Below, piece by piece: positions 1 to 10,200 of a DNA stretch of 64,000 bases (within the stretch, counting starts at the first letter, position 1; every line of letters starts with the position of its first letter). Source of the DNA: Monodelphis domestica (Eukaryota > Chordata > Mammalia > Didelphimorphia > Didelphidae); the NCBI RefSeq assembly GCF_027887165.1, contig NC_077233.1, forward strand, positions 231,221,372-231,285,371, read 5' to 3'. The notes under the pieces were generated by a model. It made no database searches. It saw only the letters and a program-made list of their open reading frames with translations, and had not been told where the DNA came from. Position numbers and translations under genes: made by a program.

Positions 1-1368
1 GATTGTACCACAGTGTAACAGTCTCTGTGTATAATGTTTTCCTGGTTCTGCTCCTTTCACTCTGTATCACTTCTTGGAGGTCATTCCAGTCTCCATGGAA
101 TTCCTCCACTTTATTATTCCTTTTAGCACAATAATATTCCATCACCAACATATACCACAATTTGTTCAGCCATTCCCCAATTGAAGGGTATCCTCTCATT
201 TTCCAATTTTTGGCCACTACAAAGAGTGCAGCTATGAATATTCTTGAACAAGTCTTTTTACTTGGTTTCTTTGGGGTACAAACCCAGCAGTGCTATAGCT
301 GGATCAAAGGGCAGACAGTCTTTTATCACCCTTTGGGCATAGTTCCAAATTGCTCTCCAGAATGGTTGGATCAATTCACAACTCCACAAGCAATGAATTA
401 ATGTCCCTACTTTGCCACATCCCCTCCAGCATTCATTACTTTCCTTTGCTGTCATGTTAGCCAATCTGCTAGGTGTGAGGTGATACCTTAGAGTTGTTTT
501 GATTTGCATCTCTCTGATTATAAGAGATGTAGAACACTTTTTCATGTGCTTATTAATAGTTTTGATTTCTTCATCAGAAAAATGCCTGTTCATGTCACTT
601 GCCCATTTATCAATTGGAGAATGGCTTGATTTTTTGTACAATTGATGTAGCTCTTTGTAAATTTGAGTAATTAAACCTTTGTCAGAGGTTTTTATGAAGA
701 TTGTTTCCCAATTTGTTGCTTCCCTTCTGATTTTAGTTACATTGGTTTTGTTTGTACAAAAACTTATTAATTTGATGTATTCCAGATTATTTATTTTGCA
801 TTTTGTGACTCTTTCTAAGTCTTGCTTGGTTTGAAAGCCTCTCCCTTCCCAAAGGTCTGACATGTATACTATTCTGTGTTTGCCTAATTTTCTTATAGTT
901 TCCTTCTTTATGTTCAAGTCATTCACCCATTTTGAATTTATCTTGGTGTAGGGTGTGAGGTGTTGATCTAAACCTAATCTTTCCCACACTATCCTCCAAT
1001 TTTCCCAGCAGTTTTTATCAAATAGTGGATTTTTGAACCAAAAGCTGGGGTCTTTGGGTTTGTCATAGACTGTCTTGTTGAGGTCACGTATCCCGAGTCT
1101 ATTCCACTGATCCTCCTTTCTGTCTCTTAGCCAGTACCAAATTGTTTTGATGACCGCTGCTTTATAATATAGCCTGAGATCTGGGACTGCAAGGCCCCCT
1201 TCCTTTGTATTATTTTTTTTCATTATTTCCCTGGATATCCTTGATCCTTTGTTCTTCCAAATGAACTTTGTTATGGTTTTTTCTAGATCAGCAAAAAATA
1301 TTTTTGGAAGTTCCATGGGTATGGCACTAAATAGATAGATGAGTTTGGGTAGGATGTTTATTTTTATT
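1..1368 (-). mobile_element. L1 retrotransposon, 5'-truncated, ORF2 3' end
   Basis: A minus-strand L1 runs off the window start. A 352-residue uninterrupted stretch (258-1316) matches the C-terminal part of L1 ORF2p, with the [17 protein letters not shown] zinc-knuckle-like region. After a small frame break the last part continues near 120-260. Truncation is at about 1368, where the L1 consensus seen elsewhere in the window stops matching. Few breaks suggest a fairly young copy. It sits beyond the 3' side of the retroviral pol and may have interrupted the provirus. Confidence 0.9.
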
Positions 1369-2314
1369 ATATTATTATATTATATAAAAATATAAACCTT
1401 TTATATATGCATATTTATATTAAAGAAGAATTCAAAATCAGTATCAAAATCAAAAAATCTATGTATACAAAATTTGAAAAAGCAAGAAAAAAAAATTTTT
1501 TCCCCACAGGCCCCTGTATTAGGGTTCAGTTAAGTAATTTCTAATCCCACAAGTCTGTAGGACAGAATGTAGCATATTTTACTTCCCCATTTGCAGCCAA
1601 GGCTACAGGAAGTTGCCATACTATAGGAGAGAAAAAAGAGGACCAGATTTTTATTTTATATCTAGGGAAGTGTTATTCCCTCGTCTGATTTTACCTTCGT
1701 TCTCAGGGATGGATGGAGCCAGGATGGTAGCCAACCTTAGGTACTTGTCTGTAGGTATTTTCACGAAGAGTGTGGATACAGGGAAGGCCTACATCTTAAC
1801 GTCTGTCAAGTGTCGCAACCCCGAGTCTCACACTAGGTTCAAGTCCTTAGTATTGGCTTAGAAATGCATTAATCCTTCCTGGATTGGTCTTTGATTTTTA
1901 GACCTGTGAGCTCTTTTGGCATTATCCAGGTTATCTCTGTGCTCCTTGTTTGATCTCATGTCTAGAATCAGACACAAACATTAATCATAGTCCCACAACA
2001 ATTATCAATAAATGGCAGGTTCCCATAGTCTAAAGCTATTTGGGTGCGTATTAATAATAACAGCAAATATATATATTTAAACTAATATTGTAGAATAAAA
2101 TTAATATTGATCATATGTACCTTAAGTACATAGAAATGAGAAAAAGGGAAAAAATAAAATAATGTAAAAATAATAATAATAAAATAAGGAAAAGAGAAAA
2201 AAAGAAAAAAAGAAAAAAAATTAAATTTAGGAATTCAATGTGTCAAAAGCAGAATAAAACAGTTCCACTTGTCAATGGGTAGTTAGTTATCTCCAATGCA
2301 TGTATAGGATACAG
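1369..2314. other. Unassigned sequence downstream of retroviral pol
   Basis: This is the place where env and a 3' LTR would be expected on the minus strand. I see no envelope-like frame and no match to the candidate 5' LTR. About 2090-2225 is A/G-rich low-complexity sequence. A short plus-strand open frame at 1613-1861 has no recognisable similarity. Confidence 0.4.
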
Positions 2315-2953
2315 TCAATCAGTCTCAACAGAAGATGCTCTCTTTACATGAGAACAGTGAATCCAAGAGTCCTTTTCTCCAACCTTTATAGATGTTGGAG
2401 TAGTTAACAATATTTGGAATGGTCCTTCCCAGGAAGGCTGGGTTGCTCCTGTATGCTGGAAGTTCTTTATATACACGTTGTCTCCTGGGTTCAGGTCGTG
2501 AAGTGAAAAGTCTAATGGTCCAGCTTGTACTGCAGCTCCGGATTCATGTAGCTCACGCAGTTTGTGCTGTAATTCCTGTATATAGGAAGCAATAGTAATA
2601 TCTCCCCCTAATAGCGATGTATAAGCCAGGGAGAAAGGCTTAGCCTGTATAGGCGGATGTCCAAAAAGCATCTCAAATGGTGAAATATGTAAGTCTCCTC
2701 TAGGCCTGCTTCTAAGATAAAATAGGGCCAAAGGGAGAATTTCAGGCCATTTTAAATGGGTCTCAGTGCATAATTTTCCAATCATAGTTTTAAGTTCTTT
2801 GTTCATCCTCTCAACTTGGCCTGAACTCTGGGGGTGATATGGAACATGGAATTTTGGAGTTATCCCCAAGCAAGAATATATCTGGTTTAGAACAGAATCA
2901 GTAAAATGACTCCCCCTATCAGAATCAATACGTGGTATTGTAGGCCAAAGCAA
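2315..2953 (-). pseudogene. pol: Retroviral integrase C-terminal part, shifted frame
   Basis: Continues integrase in another frame. DRGSHFTD gives the second core aspartate, and HPQSSGQVERMNKELK gives the glutamate of the DDE triad. A C-terminal SH3-like part ends in WIHCSHVKRA, as in gammaretroviral integrases. The stop follows within a few residues, a normal-looking pol end. The pairing with the preceding frame shows a single small indel rather than decay. Confidence 0.85.
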
Positions 2954-4626
2954 GGAATAATTTCTTTTAAAAGCACCTTAGCAACAAAAGCTGCGGTGGC
3001 TTGGGCTGTAGGAAATGCTTCCGGCCATCTGGTCAGTTGGTCTACTATGACCAAACAAAATTTATATTGTCCAGCCTTTGGCATCGTTATAAAATCTATC
3101 TGCAGTTGCTCAAAAGGTGTGTAAGCCAGAGGATGTCCACCAAAGGCTTTACCACGATATGCATGTTGGTTATATGCCTGGCAAATAGGACAGGCTGAAC
3201 ATACTTTAGAGGCTACAGTAGTTATACCAGGGGCTATCCATACTCTCTTGACAGAGTCTACGATGCCCTGGGTGCCAAAATGACCATTTTTATGAATAGA
3301 TTGGCAAATTTGGTTATAGAAACTTCTAGGGAGCAGGAATTTTCCTTCAGATGACACCCATACTCCATTAATTTGTTTTGCTTTAAATTTTTGTTTCCAT
3401 TTTTCCACTTCCTTTTCATTATAGGAGAGTGATAAATTTAAATTATCAGTGGTTGTTAATGTTAAAATTAATCCAGGTCCTTCTATGGCTGCTAGTTTTG
3501 CAGCGGCATCTGCTCGGTCATTTCCTCTAGAGACAGGGTCAGAGCCACCTGTATAGGCAGAGCAATGAACTACAGTTAGGGCTTTAGGCAGTTTGAGAGC
3601 AGAAAGAACTTCATTAATAATTTCTGCATTAGCTATGGATTTTCCAGCTGAGGTTAAAAATCCTCTTTGGAGCCATAGCATCCCGACTGAGCGACAAATG
3701 CCGAAAGCATATCTAGAATCCGTATAAATTGTTGCCTTTTTATCCTTGGCAATTATACAGGCATGTTTCAGAGCTATGAGCTCTGCTCCTTGAGCGCTAA
3801 TGTTAGAAGGTAGTGAAGCTGACCATTCAGTGGCAAATTCTGAGACTACGGCAGCTCCAGTGTAACGTATGCCATCCCTCATAAAAGAGGAACCATCGGT
3901 AAATAAAATCAGATCTGCATTGTCTAAGGGAGTATCCAAGAGATTATCTCGAGGCTTTTCTGCCATGGACACTAATGTTTCACAGTTATGTAATGGTTCT
4001 CCTGAAGTGGGTAAATCTGGAAGCAAGGTGGCAGGGTTAAGAGTTGAACAGCGTTTCAAGGTAATATTTTCACTATTTAATAAGGTTATTTCATACCTTG
4101 TAATTCTCTGATCCGAGAATGCCTGTGTTCTATGTTTTACCAATAATGCTTCAATCTCATGTGGGCACATTATTGTTAATGGACATCCCAATACTAAATC
4201 AACGGTTTTTGTTACTAGTAAGGCTGTAGCAGCTACTCCTCTAAGGCATGGTGGTGCTCCTGCTGCTACTGGGTCTAGTTGGGCAGAATAATAAGCAATT
4301 GGGCGCTGAGAAGGTCCCAAAGTCTGAGTTAAAACACGAGAGGCTACTCCTCTTCGTTCATGTACATACAAAGTAAATGGCTTGTTGTAATTTGGGATGC
4401 CTAGAGCAGGGGCAGATAAGATAGCCTTTTTTAGCTCTGATAGAGCTGACAGGTGTTCAGGCTCTAATTTGAGGGGTTCAGGGACTACATCCCTTGTTAG
4501 TGCTATAAGAGGTTTAGTAATTTCCCCATAGCAAGGAATCCACTGTCTGCAAAACCCTGTTGCTCCCAGAATTGCTCTTAACTGTTTTTTAGTGGTAGGA
4601 GCACTCAATTTTTGAATATTCTCAAT
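2887..4626 (-). pseudogene. pol: Retroviral RT connection, RNase H and integrase N-terminal part
   Basis: In the same frame as the upstream pol segment, beyond the internal TGA. RT thumb/connection sequence (FCRQWIP and following) leads to RNase H with ILFTDGSS, AQGAELIAL and IYTDSRYAF carrying the acidic active-site residues. The integrase HHCC zinc finger (HKNGHFGT ... CSACPICQ) follows, then the first core aspartate in LQIDFI. A frameshift at about 2940 ends this frame inside the integrase core, just before the second catalytic aspartate. Confidence 0.85.
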
Positions 4627-5904
4627 TCACTTGGGAGAAATAGAGCGGGCACCAGCTGTCAGAATGAACCCCAAATATTCTACTTTGGGGAGACACCACT
4701 GAACTTTGTCCTTCGAGATCTTATGACCTCTTTTGTGCAATTCCAAAAGAAGGTGTTTGCTATCTTCTTGACATGTTTTTGCATCTGTTGAAGCCAAGAG
4801 TAGATCATCTACATATTTGATTAATTTGCTATTTTTAAATGTTATATTGTTTGTGTCTTGGCTCAAAATTTGCTCAAATAAGCTCGGACTTTCGACATAA
4901 CCCTGTGGCAGCCGACACCAGGTATATTGTGAGCCCTTCCAGGTGAAAGCAAAAATATGCCTGGAGTTTTCATGTATTGGTATGGAAAAGAAAGCTGAAC
5001 ACAAGTCTACTACTGTAAAGTATGTAGCTGTGCTAGGAATAGATGAAATAATAGTATGTATGTTAGAAACTACGGAGTGTCTCTTTATAACGTGATTATT
5101 TACTGCCCTTAGATCCTGTATAAATCTATAGATGTGCTTGCCATCGGGCCCTTTTTTTGTTTTTTTAATTGGCAGGATGGGCGTGTTGTATTCAGATTTG
5201 CAAGGGATTATTATTCCCTGTTCTATTAATGAGTTAATAACTGGTGTAATACCCTCAATTGCCTCCTTTGAGAGGGGATACTGAGGGATAGAAGGAGGTG
5301 GGCTAGATTTAGTTTTTATCTGCACAGGAACAGCAGATTTAAGTAATCCTACATCAGAAGAAGATGTGGCCCAAAGAGACTCAGGTATATCTTTAGGTAT
5401 TTCAAAAATGGAAGGCTCTTTTGCCTCCTGGTTTTCCGAGAGAAGTACAGGGAGTAATTTTAAAGATTCCTCTGGTACTTCTAATGATAATGAGCCATCT
5501 GGGGAGCAGGTTATTGTGGCTCTGAGTTTGCATAGAAGGTCCCTCCCCAGCAAATTTAAAGGGGAGTCAGGCATCAAAAGGAAGGAGTGTTGTACCTCTA
5601 GGGGTCCTACAGACACCATTCTAGGAGGAAGTCTTTTAACTCTTTGGGTTATTCCTGATACTCCCATTACATTCTCTGAGCCAATAGAATAACATTGTAA
5701 ATCAGGTGTTCTCTTTAATACAGACCAGGAAGCTCCGGTGTCTAATAGACAATCATAATAGGTGTTACCCACCTTTAAGGTAACATGGGGTTCATTAGTA
5801 TGGGGAGGGCAGTGGATAGGGACAACGGGTAGTAGGACATCAGGGTCCGGGAAATCAAAGGTTGTATCCTCTGATTCCTGTGCCCCAGCCCCCCCTGGGC
5901 ACCA
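4627..5904 (-). pseudogene. pol: Retroviral protease and reverse transcriptase (pol, first part)
   Basis: The open stretch after the gag UGA includes the aspartic protease motif CLLDTGAS (about 5734-5748) and its later hydrophobic GRDLL region. The reverse transcriptase follows, with LPQGYVESP and the catalytic YVDD at 4804-4815. A TGA at 4627-4629 interrupts the frame near the end of the polymerase domain, and the same frame stays open on the other side. The stop makes this a broken gene as read. Whether it is fixed or polymorphic cannot be seen. Confidence 0.85.
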
Positions 5905-5907
5905 TCA
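5905..5907 (-). other. Single in-frame UGA between gag and pro-pol
   Basis: The gag frame and the protease/RT frame are identical, and only this UGA separates them. This is the arrangement of retroviruses that make Gag-Pol by stop-codon readthrough. The following codon is UGG. I cannot judge from eye whether a downstream pseudoknot exists. A plain inactivating mutation of a continuous frame is the alternative. Confidence 0.6.
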
Positions 5908-7806
5908 TTGTGTTTGGGATATTCCTTGGGCACCCCCCTGAAGGGCACCTCTCTGAGGGTCATTAGTACCTCGAGTAATTTTTGGACGAGCGCCATTTCT
6001 CATATATTGTTGAGTATTATCATTAAAATTTTCTTCAATTTGAGCATTGCCATTAATTTCCCAATTCCTATTTCTATAATTCTGGTTTCTAAAGTTCTTA
6101 TTTCTATATTCATTATAGTTATTATTTCTAAAACTATTATTAAACTGTGTATTCCTTCCAAACATCTTAAGAAAGGTTCTACATTCCATCATTTTGTGGC
6201 CCTTCTTCTCACAGAAGTGGCAAGTAATGGATTGATAATTGGATTTCTGGAGAGGGGCAATTGTCGTTGGTTCATTATCATGCCCACTTTCTAATTTAGT
6301 TATCCTATCTATTAAATATCTCATTTTTTTCTTCATTTCCTCCATGTCATCATTATTTTCTTTCTCCTTTTCTTCGTTTCCCTTTAAAACATATATAGCT
6401 GTTTTTCGCAATTCTTCAAGGTCCATATCTGACCATCTTGGACATTGTGTTTTAAAATAATTTTTAATTACTTTGCAAGAATTGTTTACAAAGATTCTTC
6501 TAACTTGTCTTAAACTACTCTCTTTAGTTAAGTCCCAATCTAAGTATCTGTCCCCAAACTCGATAATTCTGTCCATAAATCTGGAGGGTGTTTCGTTTTC
6601 CTTTTGCTTAATTTTTTCCAGTTCCATCCACTTATCTGTACTGTCTGCACATTCCTTCATGGACGTGAGGATGGCCTCTCTACAACGGTAGAGTTGTAGA
6701 TAATCATCAGGATTGTTATAGTCCCATTCGGGATCCTGAGATGGCCAATGTGCTGCATTACGCCCCCGGGTTTTGTTGACATGAGCAATTATTTTATTTT
6801 TTTCACATTCACTTAAAAAAGCCTGTAGTAAGCTCTCAACGTCCTTGTAAGACGGATTATACTGAAAAAATATGTCTCCCATCTTTTTTGTTACTAGAAA
6901 AGGATCCTGTTCATATGTGGGGATATTTCGTGTAAATTCATTTATTTCTTGGGGAGTAAATGGTATCCTATGTCTTAAAGTCACCACATCCCCATTTCGT
7001 CCTATTTCAGGTACTTCTCTTAGAGGAAACAGGCCTCTAGTTGAATTTTGCACCTGTGGGTCAGTTTGACAAGGACAGGTTTTTCTAGGAGGACAAGATC
7101 TCTCTTGCATTGGAATTTGGTTTTCTGTAGGAGAAGGAACATGAGAATCTGGGATTGCCGGGGAAGGGTTTTGGGGGTTAAATTCAGACAAGATTTGCAC
7201 TACACGAGAGAAGCAGTCTGTTAACTGGACTATAGGGAAGGTGTTTTCCATCTCTATTTCAGGGAAGGAAATTTCCTCATTCAAAGGTTCAGAAACAGGT
7301 CTGTTTCTGGTAGAGTGGTTGTTTGCCAATTGATCCTGTAAGAAACTTTTTAGATCTTCTAATTGGGCTTGCATTTTATCCTCAATTTTTCCTATTTTAT
7401 CTTCCATATTTCCCATTTTATCCTCAATATTTCCTATTTTATTCTCAATATTTCCTATTTTATCCTCAAGTTTTTCTATTTTATTCTCAATATTTCCTAT
7501 TTTATCCTCAATTTTTTCTATTGTATCCTCAATTTTTTCTATTTTATCTTCAATATTTTCTATTTTATCCTCATTTTTTTCTATTTTATCCTCAACATTT
7601 TCTATTTTATCCTCATTTTGTTTTATTTTCTCCTCATTTTGTTTTATTTTATCCTCAATTTTTTTTATTTTTTCATCTCTAAATATAGTATTGAGGAGTA
7701 CAAAAATGACAGTACCTATTAATATAAAAATTTGGAGGTATCCTTCATTCCTCAATGCCCCTACTTCTTCAGCTGCCATGTAATTGTCAAAGAATGCAGT
7801 ACTCAT
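5905..7806 (-). CDS. gag: Retroviral Gag with N-terminal membrane segment and coiled coil
   Basis: The frame opens at 7833. The ATG at 7804-7806 (MSTAFFDNY) is preferred as the start, giving 633 residues. Visible layout: a hydrophobic stretch of about 20 residues at 23-42 (ending FVLLNTIF, followed by charged residues), then about 15 heptads at 47-156 with Ile/Leu/Met, sometimes Asn, at the a and d positions, then a proline-rich linker. A capsid region begins near PFTPQEINEFTRNIPTY and resembles gammaretroviral capsid. One CCHC knuckle (CHFCEKKGHKMMEC) is at 529-542 (DNA 6181-6222), followed by an Asn/Arg-rich tail. There is no Met-Gly myristoylation start, so membrane binding may rely on the hydrophobic segment (inference). 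It ends in UGA at 5905-5907. Confidence 0.85.
   Translation of the reverse strand: MSTAFFDNYMAAEEVGALRNEGYLQIFILIGTVIFVLLNTIFRDEKIKKIEDKIKQNEEKIKQNEDKIENVEDKIEKNEDKIENIEDKIEKIEDTIEKIEDKIGNIENKIEKLEDKIGNIENKIGNIEDKMGNMEDKIGKIEDKMQAQLEDLKSFLQDQLANNHSTRNRPVSEPLNEEISFPEIEMENTFPIVQLTDCFSRVVQILSEFNPQNPSPAIPDSHVPSPTENQIPMQERSCPPRKTCPCQTDPQVQNSTRGLFPLREVPEIGRNGDVVTLRHRIPFTPQEINEFTRNIPTYEQDPFLVTKKMGDIFFQYNPSYKDVESLLQAFLSECEKNKIIAHVNKTRGRNAAHWPSQDPEWDYNNPDDYLQLYRCREAILTSMKECADSTDKWMELEKIKQKENETPSRFMDRIIEFGDRYLDWDLTKESSLRQVRRIFVNNSCKVIKNYFKTQCPRWSDMDLEELRKTAIYVLKGNEEKEKENNDDMEEMKKKMRYLIDRITKLESGHDNEPTTIAPLQKSNYQSITCHFCEKKGHKMMECRTFLKMFGRNTQFNNSFRNNNYNEYRNKNFRNQNYRNRNWEINGNAQIEENFNDNTQQYMRNGARPKITRGTNDPQRGALQGGAQGISQTQ
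7375..7680. repeat. 21-base coding repeat inside gag
   Basis: The plus strand shows runs of the type TTTTATCCTCAATTTTTTC repeated with small variation. On the minus strand each 21-base unit encodes one heptad (IEDKIEK type). The array grows and shrinks in frame, so copy number should vary between relatives. Confidence 0.8.
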
Positions 7807-8337
7807 TTTTATATGTATATTTTGTAATTTCACAAAACACGTGGGGAGCAGGGCAAAGCAACAAACTTTCCACAGGTTTTTTTTTTTTTTACAGTAGGTG
7901 GCTCCCTAGGCTACAACCCTATACAGGCTAAGGGCCTATTGTATTGTAAATTCTCCTTCTTTACAAAGTGTGTATGGGTGGGTCCCAGCAATCTTCTTTA
8001 GCCCTCTGGCTAAAACCGCTAGGACCATGTGCTATCTTCCTTGAGCAAAGCCCACTTAAATTTTTAAGACTAGAAAGGCCAGGAAACAGAAAAAAATGGG
8101 TTTTAAGTTAGCTCCCTAGCTGTATTCAGCTGTTTTTTTTTTTTTTTTGCGGGCTTCTCCTGAGGTTCCTCGTTGCTAATCAGTTGATTAGGTAAGCCTG
8201 GCCTGCCTCTCAATCTACTGAGCCACCTCCTTAAAGTAAAAGGAGACGGAAATGAGAGACAAAGAGGAGAAGGAAAAAAATCCTGTTGACCCCAATTTAA
8301 CTTAAGGGGTAAAGGGAAAAGAGAAAAGGTGTTTTAT

Positions 8338-8349
8338 ACTCACCTGTTC
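8338..8349 (-). promoter_or_regulatory. Strong splice donor in retroviral leader
   Basis: The minus strand reads GAACAG|GTGAGT, a near-perfect 5' splice site, about 240 bases after the candidate LTR and before gag. Retroviruses place the donor for spliced subgenomic RNA in this position. An AATAAA on the same strand lies about 100 bases upstream, near 8440. Confidence 0.5.
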
Positions 8350-8583
8350 TGGCAGCTGTGTCTTTAAGCCAAGGTATTTGGTAAAAGGACTGACCGAGTG
8401 AGTAATAAGTGGGGTGAAAGGGCAAGAAAATTCAGGAAATTTATTGAGGTTCTAGAAACCTTCCAAGCACTAAGGCAGGGCCAAGAGCCAGAGGGGGTAG
8501 CCGGGGTGGGACTTCTCCCAGGTGATTAGTAAGGAGATCAGAAGACTAATATAGTTCTTTTTCCCGTAGTGGTTCGCCAAAAC

Positions 8584-9113
8584 TGTAATGGGGAAATTTA
8601 AGGCTTCTGGGAGAGGTTATAATATTGTAATGGCTACAGGATTTATGTAATATTGAACAATGGCCGCCAAGGAATTTACTTATGAAATTCCTAAAATGAA
8701 ACACTCAAGTCAGAATGGAGTTTATGGAGGTTTAATCACAATGGGAGTAGGGAAAAGAAGAAGGAGAGAAGGAGAGAAGAGAAAAGGGAAGGGGCTACTC
8801 AACCTCTGACCAAGGCAGAGGGAGTTTTAGGCCCAAAGGCCCAGGTGGAAAGAATCAGTCCTTAACTCACGTGACCGATCTGAAGGAAAGCTGTCTGCGG
8901 GCGTCCTCTCTGTCCAAGCTCCTAACACCAACTCCCTTCTCGCTCTCCCCACAGGAAGTGCGCGAATTCCAGAGGCTGTTCCCTCCCTTACTTCCTGTGT
9001 CTCACAAATGCCAATGGTTGACTCTAGCTTGGTTTAGGACAGCCCAGGTGGGCAGTTAGTTATTTCTGATTTGTCATTGACTAGCACATGCCCGTGTAGT
9101 GTGGGTGTGCACA
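8584..9113 (-). repeat. Candidate 5' LTR of the provirus
   Basis: On the minus strand the interval begins TGTGCACACC and ends CATTACA, so its termini have the TG...CA form of LTRs. Positions 8715-8925 are shared with a dispersed copy at 55737-55969, which supports a repeat unit. A CATAAA/AATAAA-like polyadenylation signal lies at about 8720, suggesting R is about 8715-8925 and U5 about 8584-8715. No TATA box is evident. The second LTR is missing, so the borders cannot be confirmed by comparison. Confidence 0.42.
8715..8925 (-). repeat. LTR R-like segment shared with 55.7 kb
   Basis: It aligns along nearly its whole length with 55737-55969 in the same orientation. Shared blocks include AATCAGTCCTT(A/G)ACTCACGTGA and GAGTTTAT. 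It contains a polyadenylation-signal-like hexamer at its minus-strand end. Confidence 0.6.
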
Positions 9114-9145
9114 ATTTTTTGGGTGCTAGACCAAGATGGAGACCT

Positions 9146-9702
9146 TTTAAAATTCACACCAGGCAGTGCTAGACAATTTGGAAACTGTGATTGACCTCTG
9201 TAAAGAGGGGAATAAAGGTCACAAAATCCTTTGGATTGAGGCAGATTGTCTTTGAGAAGATAATCTGAAGAGATTGTCTTCTAGAGATAATCTTCTGACT
9301 GGGGAAGAGTCTTTGGGGGAGCTTTGTTGGAGATTGTGGCTTGGATAATTAGCTTGGAGTTCAGCTTCAACTTGTACTCTGACTCCTGGACTACTTCCTT
9401 GGGTGAGTGAAATGCTGATTCGTTTCCTAGTTTCCTAAGAGACTAGCTTCCATCTTGGAGGAGGCCACATGATTACTCACTACCACCCTTCCTGATTGAA
9501 AGCTAATTAATCTCTGCCTGGATTAAGATAGGGTAGATAACTTTTCTATCACCTTCACATTTATCTTCTTTATTATTTCCTCTCTATTTATAAATGCTTT
9601 AAAAAAATTTCTGACTCGAGATATAATAAATATTGGCAACCATATGATTTCATAAAATTATTGTCCAACCATTAATTTTCACCTTTACAATAAGTTCTTT
9701 CT
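9146..9702 (+). repeat. Solo LTR-like element, copy 1
   Basis: About 550 bases closely matching 39533-40136 in the same orientation, including the shared stretch GGCAGTGCTAGACAATT and an A-rich AATAAA/ATAATAAA region near the 3' end, then CCTTTACA. Compared with copy 2 it lacks about 75 bases near its start. It abuts the 5' edge of the minus-strand provirus. I call it LTR-like from the polyadenylation signal and the CA ending. Confidence 0.5.
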
Positions 9703-9764
9703 TTGATTTTGGCTTTCAGGTAGTTGAATAATTCTTAAATTATCTCCCCTCAATCTATTTTTCA

Positions 9765-10200
9765 GGTGAGTTGCTTTTCCAAAGAGATATTACATATTTT
9801 CTTCTATTTTTTCAATCTTTTGATTTTATTGTTTCTTGATATCTCATGGAATTATTAGTTTCCATTTGTCTAATTCTATTTTTTAAGGACCTTTTTCCAA
9901 TAAAAGTTTGTACCTCTTTTTTCAATGAACCAATTCTGATTTTTGCTTTTTAAAAAAATTATTTTCTTCAGTGAATTTTTGTACTTCCTTTTCCATTTGG
10001 CCTATTCTGCTTTGTTCTTTTCTTTGATTTTTTGTGTCTCTTTTACTATTTGACCAATTCTGTCCAGTTGTTATTTTTCAGTATTTTTGTGTGTTATCTT
10101 TTTTACCAAACTGCTAATTCTCTTCATATTTTTTTTGCATTCCTCTCATTTCTTTCCCAATTTTTCCTTTGCCTCTTTCCTCTTATCTCTTTAATTCTCG
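9765..10200 (-). mobile_element. Old L1 ORF1 fragment
   Basis: The T-rich plus strand resembles, in antisense, the coiled-coil region of L1 ORF1 seen in the L1 copies at 27.9 and 49.3 kb. It is badly degraded. Confidence 0.4.

Larger units (their letters stand above)
2315..9113 (-). mobile_element. Endogenous retrovirus, gamma-like, 3'-incomplete
   Basis: On the minus strand, in order, are a candidate LTR (8584-9113), a leader of about 780 bases, gag, protease, reverse transcriptase, RNase H and integrase. Gag and pro-pol share one reading frame with a single UGA between them, and Gag has one CCHC knuckle. Both fit gamma/epsilon-type retroviruses better than betaretroviruses, which use -1 frameshifts. 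Pol has one internal stop and one frameshift. No env or 3' LTR is visible, so the copy is incomplete here. Class assignment is inferred from motifs. Confidence 0.88.

Noticed and set aside
1613..1861. Plus-strand frame of 82 residues
   Set aside because: No similarity, splice context or conserved motif. It lies in unassigned sequence next to the provirus and is likely chance.
7323..7722. Two plus-strand frames of 119 residues rich in Phe, Tyr and Ile
   Set aside because: They are the antisense of the gag heptad repeat; the low-complexity DNA keeps the other strand open.
8338..8355. Lys-type primer-binding site in CTGCCAGAACAGG
   Set aside because: It shares only part of the GAACAGG pattern, overlaps the splice donor, and lies about 240 bases past the candidate LTR end.
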